64,000 nucleotides of DNA from Halisarca cf. caerulea (taxonomy: Eukaryota > Porifera > Demospongiae > Chondrillida > Halisarcidae), in the NCBI GenBank assembly GCA_963170055.1, contig CAUJGJ010000002.1:76001-140000 (forward strand). Reading direction: 5' to 3'. A program made the translations under genes and the position numbers. This document shows positions 57,439-64,000 of the stretch, one piece after another. How positions within the stretch are numbered: position 1 is the stretch's first letter; each line of letters starts with the position of its first letter. The notes under the pieces are model-generated. The model was not told the origin of the DNA. It was given only the letters and a program-made list of their open reading frames with translations, and did not search any database.

Positions 57439-58657
57439 CTCTGTATGTGTCTGTATGTGTGTGTATGTATGTGTGTGTGTGTGTGTGTGCACGCCTAAGG
57501 CAAAGTTTTCCTCTCCTAAAAGGGATGTGTTTAGAGAAGAGGGCATTCTACCGCTTAATCTCTGGAATGCATGCAAGCATTAACATTCATCTCACAGCTC
57601 TGTATGTGATCAGTGGTGAGTGACCCCCCCCCCCCTTGTAGAGGATAGTCTCTGTTGTTACCCATATGCACTTCTAGACAAGGATACTAGTTCACAATCA
57701 AAGTTTGGACCCAATTTAAGTGAATTTGTCAGGCGATTTGATGCTACGACGACAGATAACCAAGGTATGACCTACCTAATATGGGTTGCTGGGATGGTCT
57801 AGCAGGACAGACTGTGTGAGACCTGGAAGAAACTTCTAGCCCTGTGTGCATACGGTCTATCTATGCAGGACCAGTATGGCTGAAGCACTTGTACTTTGCC
57901 TACCTTCTGGTCCTACGAGCTGTCATGAAAGCTGAGCAGTTTTGGGAGAACCATTCCTTCTACACAGGTAACACTGAGGAGGATGCTATGGTCAAGGCCC
58001 AAGTGTTGGAAGTGGTGAAAATTGCAAAGTGAGGAGAATAGCCCCGCCCACTCTTGTCCTGGCACCCCACTGACCATACTGGCCACTCCCCCCAGGTCCT
58101 GCCCAAGTTTGTTTGATGAAACAAGAATGTTCTCAGGAGCTTCCTCGGACCAACTCAAGGTATGTCTGAGTGCATGTGATGTCAGAATATTAATTAAGCC
58201 TAACACACAGCTTGGTACATGACTCACAGGCAGAGTTCAAGGCTCATTTTCGGAACATAACACGAATTATGGATTGTGTCGGATGTGACAAGTGCAAGTT
58301 ATGGGGCAAATTACAGGTAGTGGCATCACCTATACCACACAATTTATCAGGACCCGTTCCGTTCACCCCCACCCTACCCCCCTTAGGTACATGGCGTAGG
58401 TACAGCTCTGAATATTCTGTTCAGTAAACCTCAAAATGGCCGCAATAACGTCACTCTGAGTCGGAGTGAGATTGTGGCACTGTTCAACGTGTTGGGAAGG
58501 TTAGTTGGGGGTACTGTTACCTGGTCAGGTCCTACCAAATCCCCATTTGCTGTTTGTCATCATCAGGTTTTCAAGCAGCATACATGAACTTCACAGGTTC
58601 AGGAAAATGTTGGAGAAAGAAGACACAAAGACCAGCAACCACAGTTCACAAAACTAA
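54789..58657 (+). CDS. ERO1: ERO1 endoplasmic reticulum oxidoreductase
   Basis: FAD-dependent oxidase that re-oxidises protein disulfide isomerase in the ER lumen and passes electrons to oxygen. Exons: 54789-54911, 55016-55219 (or 55246), 55862-55974, 56315-56388, 56520-56640, 56805-56861, 57500-57615, 57642-57764, 57869-58028, 58096-58159, 58230-58316, 58387-58499, 58567-58657; 481 residues. It has a signal peptide ([19 protein letters not shown]), the outer shuttle disulfide in [56 protein letters not shown], and the catalytic CxxCxxC in [18 protein letters not shown]. It matches vertebrate ERO1A/B equally. The donor after exon 2 is duplicated, and the exon 6 donor lies inside a GT array, so both borders are tentative. 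Confidence 0.93.
55313..55752 (+). repeat. (CA)n array with a higher-order repeat in ERO1 intron 2
   Basis: About 440 bp of CA repeat broken at intervals by ATACACAGAC, GACACACGCATAC and CTCACTGA. The interruptions recur in the same order about three times, so the block was amplified as a whole. Confidence 0.9.
56010..56280. repeat. 24-bp minisatellite in ERO1 intron 3
   Basis: About 11 copies of GTTGTGATGTGGGATTCTGG followed by TGATA. Confidence 0.85.
56412..56479 (+). repeat. (GT)n microsatellite in ERO1 intron 4
   Basis: A GT array 24 bp past the donor of exon 56315-56388. Confidence 0.85.
56858..57489 (+). repeat. 630-bp GT-rich array starting at an ERO1 donor
   Basis: Starts at the end of exon 6. 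It has a higher-order structure: a segment with GTGTATATATATG, a long pure run and GGTGCGTGTGCATGTGCATG occurs twice (about 57055-57180 and 57242-57370). Confidence 0.9.
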
Positions 58658-58812
58658 TCATTTCACAAATTGACCTTTTGTTTTAACACAGTTTGTGTGC
58701 ACATTTTAACACTTGCAATATTTCCTCCAAATCACTCAAACGAAATAGCACATGTATACAAAAATATGTGTCCATTGACTAGCATGTCAAGTCAGGCATA
58801 CACTATCCATCT

Positions 58813-63626
<4,814 letters not shown>

Positions 63627-63654
63627 CTAATACAAAAAAATAAAGAAAATATTA

Positions 63655-63974
63655 CTAAACACACAGCACACACAGCACACACAACACACACAGCACACAC
63701 AGTACACAGTACACACAGTACACACAGCACACACAGCACACACAGCACACACAGAACACACAGAACACACAGTACACACAAAACACACAGTGTACACAGT
63801 ACACACAGTACACACTACACACACAGCACACACTACACACAGCACATACAACACACACAGCACACACAGAACACACAGAACACACAGTACACACAAAACA
63901 CACAGTGTACACAGTACACACAGTACACACTACACACACAGCACACACTACACACAGCACACACAACACACAAG
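63655..63974. repeat. CACACAG-rich array with a duplicated block of about 117 bp
   Basis: Short ACACAGC, ACACAGT and ACACAGA units upstream (minus sense) of the last visible LYST exon. One long block recurs about 117 bp apart (near 63745 and 63862), a higher-order duplication. Confidence 0.8.
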
Positions 63975-64000
63975 TAGTCTGCTGAAACTGTAATAACAGC

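Noticed and set aside
56698..57623. Several Cys/Val and His/Thr frames over 230 codons
   Set aside because: All come from the GT-rich array in ERO1 intron 6.

Overview
The window is nuclear DNA from an animal. Genes are split into many short exons with GT-AG introns, often 45-100 bp, and the conserved proteins are animal orthologues (RALGAPA, FoxG, TANGO1, LYST, INO80). A 7TM receptor fused to a phosphatidylinositol-phosphate kinase, a FoxG-type gene and very tight gene spacing point to an early-branching animal, most likely a sponge. That placement is an inference. No prokaryotic, rRNA or tRNA features were seen.

Layout (+ unless stated): RALGAPA (1-15938, 5' end outside the window); intronless FoxG-like gene (16256-17161); TRMT5 (17653-19882, minus); cytosolic malate dehydrogenase (20241-21860); intronless MCCC2 (22272-24056, minus); INO80 (24492-33350); TADA2B-like (33386-36386); DDX28-like helicase (36580-38480); GPCR-PIP kinase fusion (39080-42627); a coiled-coil protein perhaps related to CCDC170 (43534-47886); TANGO1/MIA3 (48098-54636, minus); ERO1 (54789-58657); and the 3' end of a LYST-like BEACH-WD40 gene (58813-63626, minus, continuing past the window). 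Exons were placed by hand from splice sites, reading phase and remembered family sequence. Every complete gene closes in frame.

Three pairs are head to head: TRMT5/MDH1, MCCC2/INO80 and TANGO1/ERO1. The 152 bp between TANGO1 and ERO1 hold a perfect ER stress response element (CCAAT-N9-CCACG), which suggests joint unfolded-protein-response control of disulfide formation and bulky-cargo export. INO80 and TADA2B, both chromatin regulators, lie on one strand with only 35 bp between stop and start codon.

Introns carry a heavy load of micro- and minisatellites. Several arrays begin exactly at, or include copies of, a splice junction: RALGAPA intron 6, RALGAPA exon 16 and ERO1 exon 2. Others repeat acceptor-like units (INO80 and the coiled-coil gene), and several (GT)n arrays start at the donor GT. 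Mobile DNA includes a three-level nested insertion in a TADA2B intron, a 41-bp segment shared between two introns, a LINE relic in the GPCR-PIPK intron, a pogo-like MITE at 43.3 kb and a 929-bp terminal-inverted-repeat element in a LYST intron.
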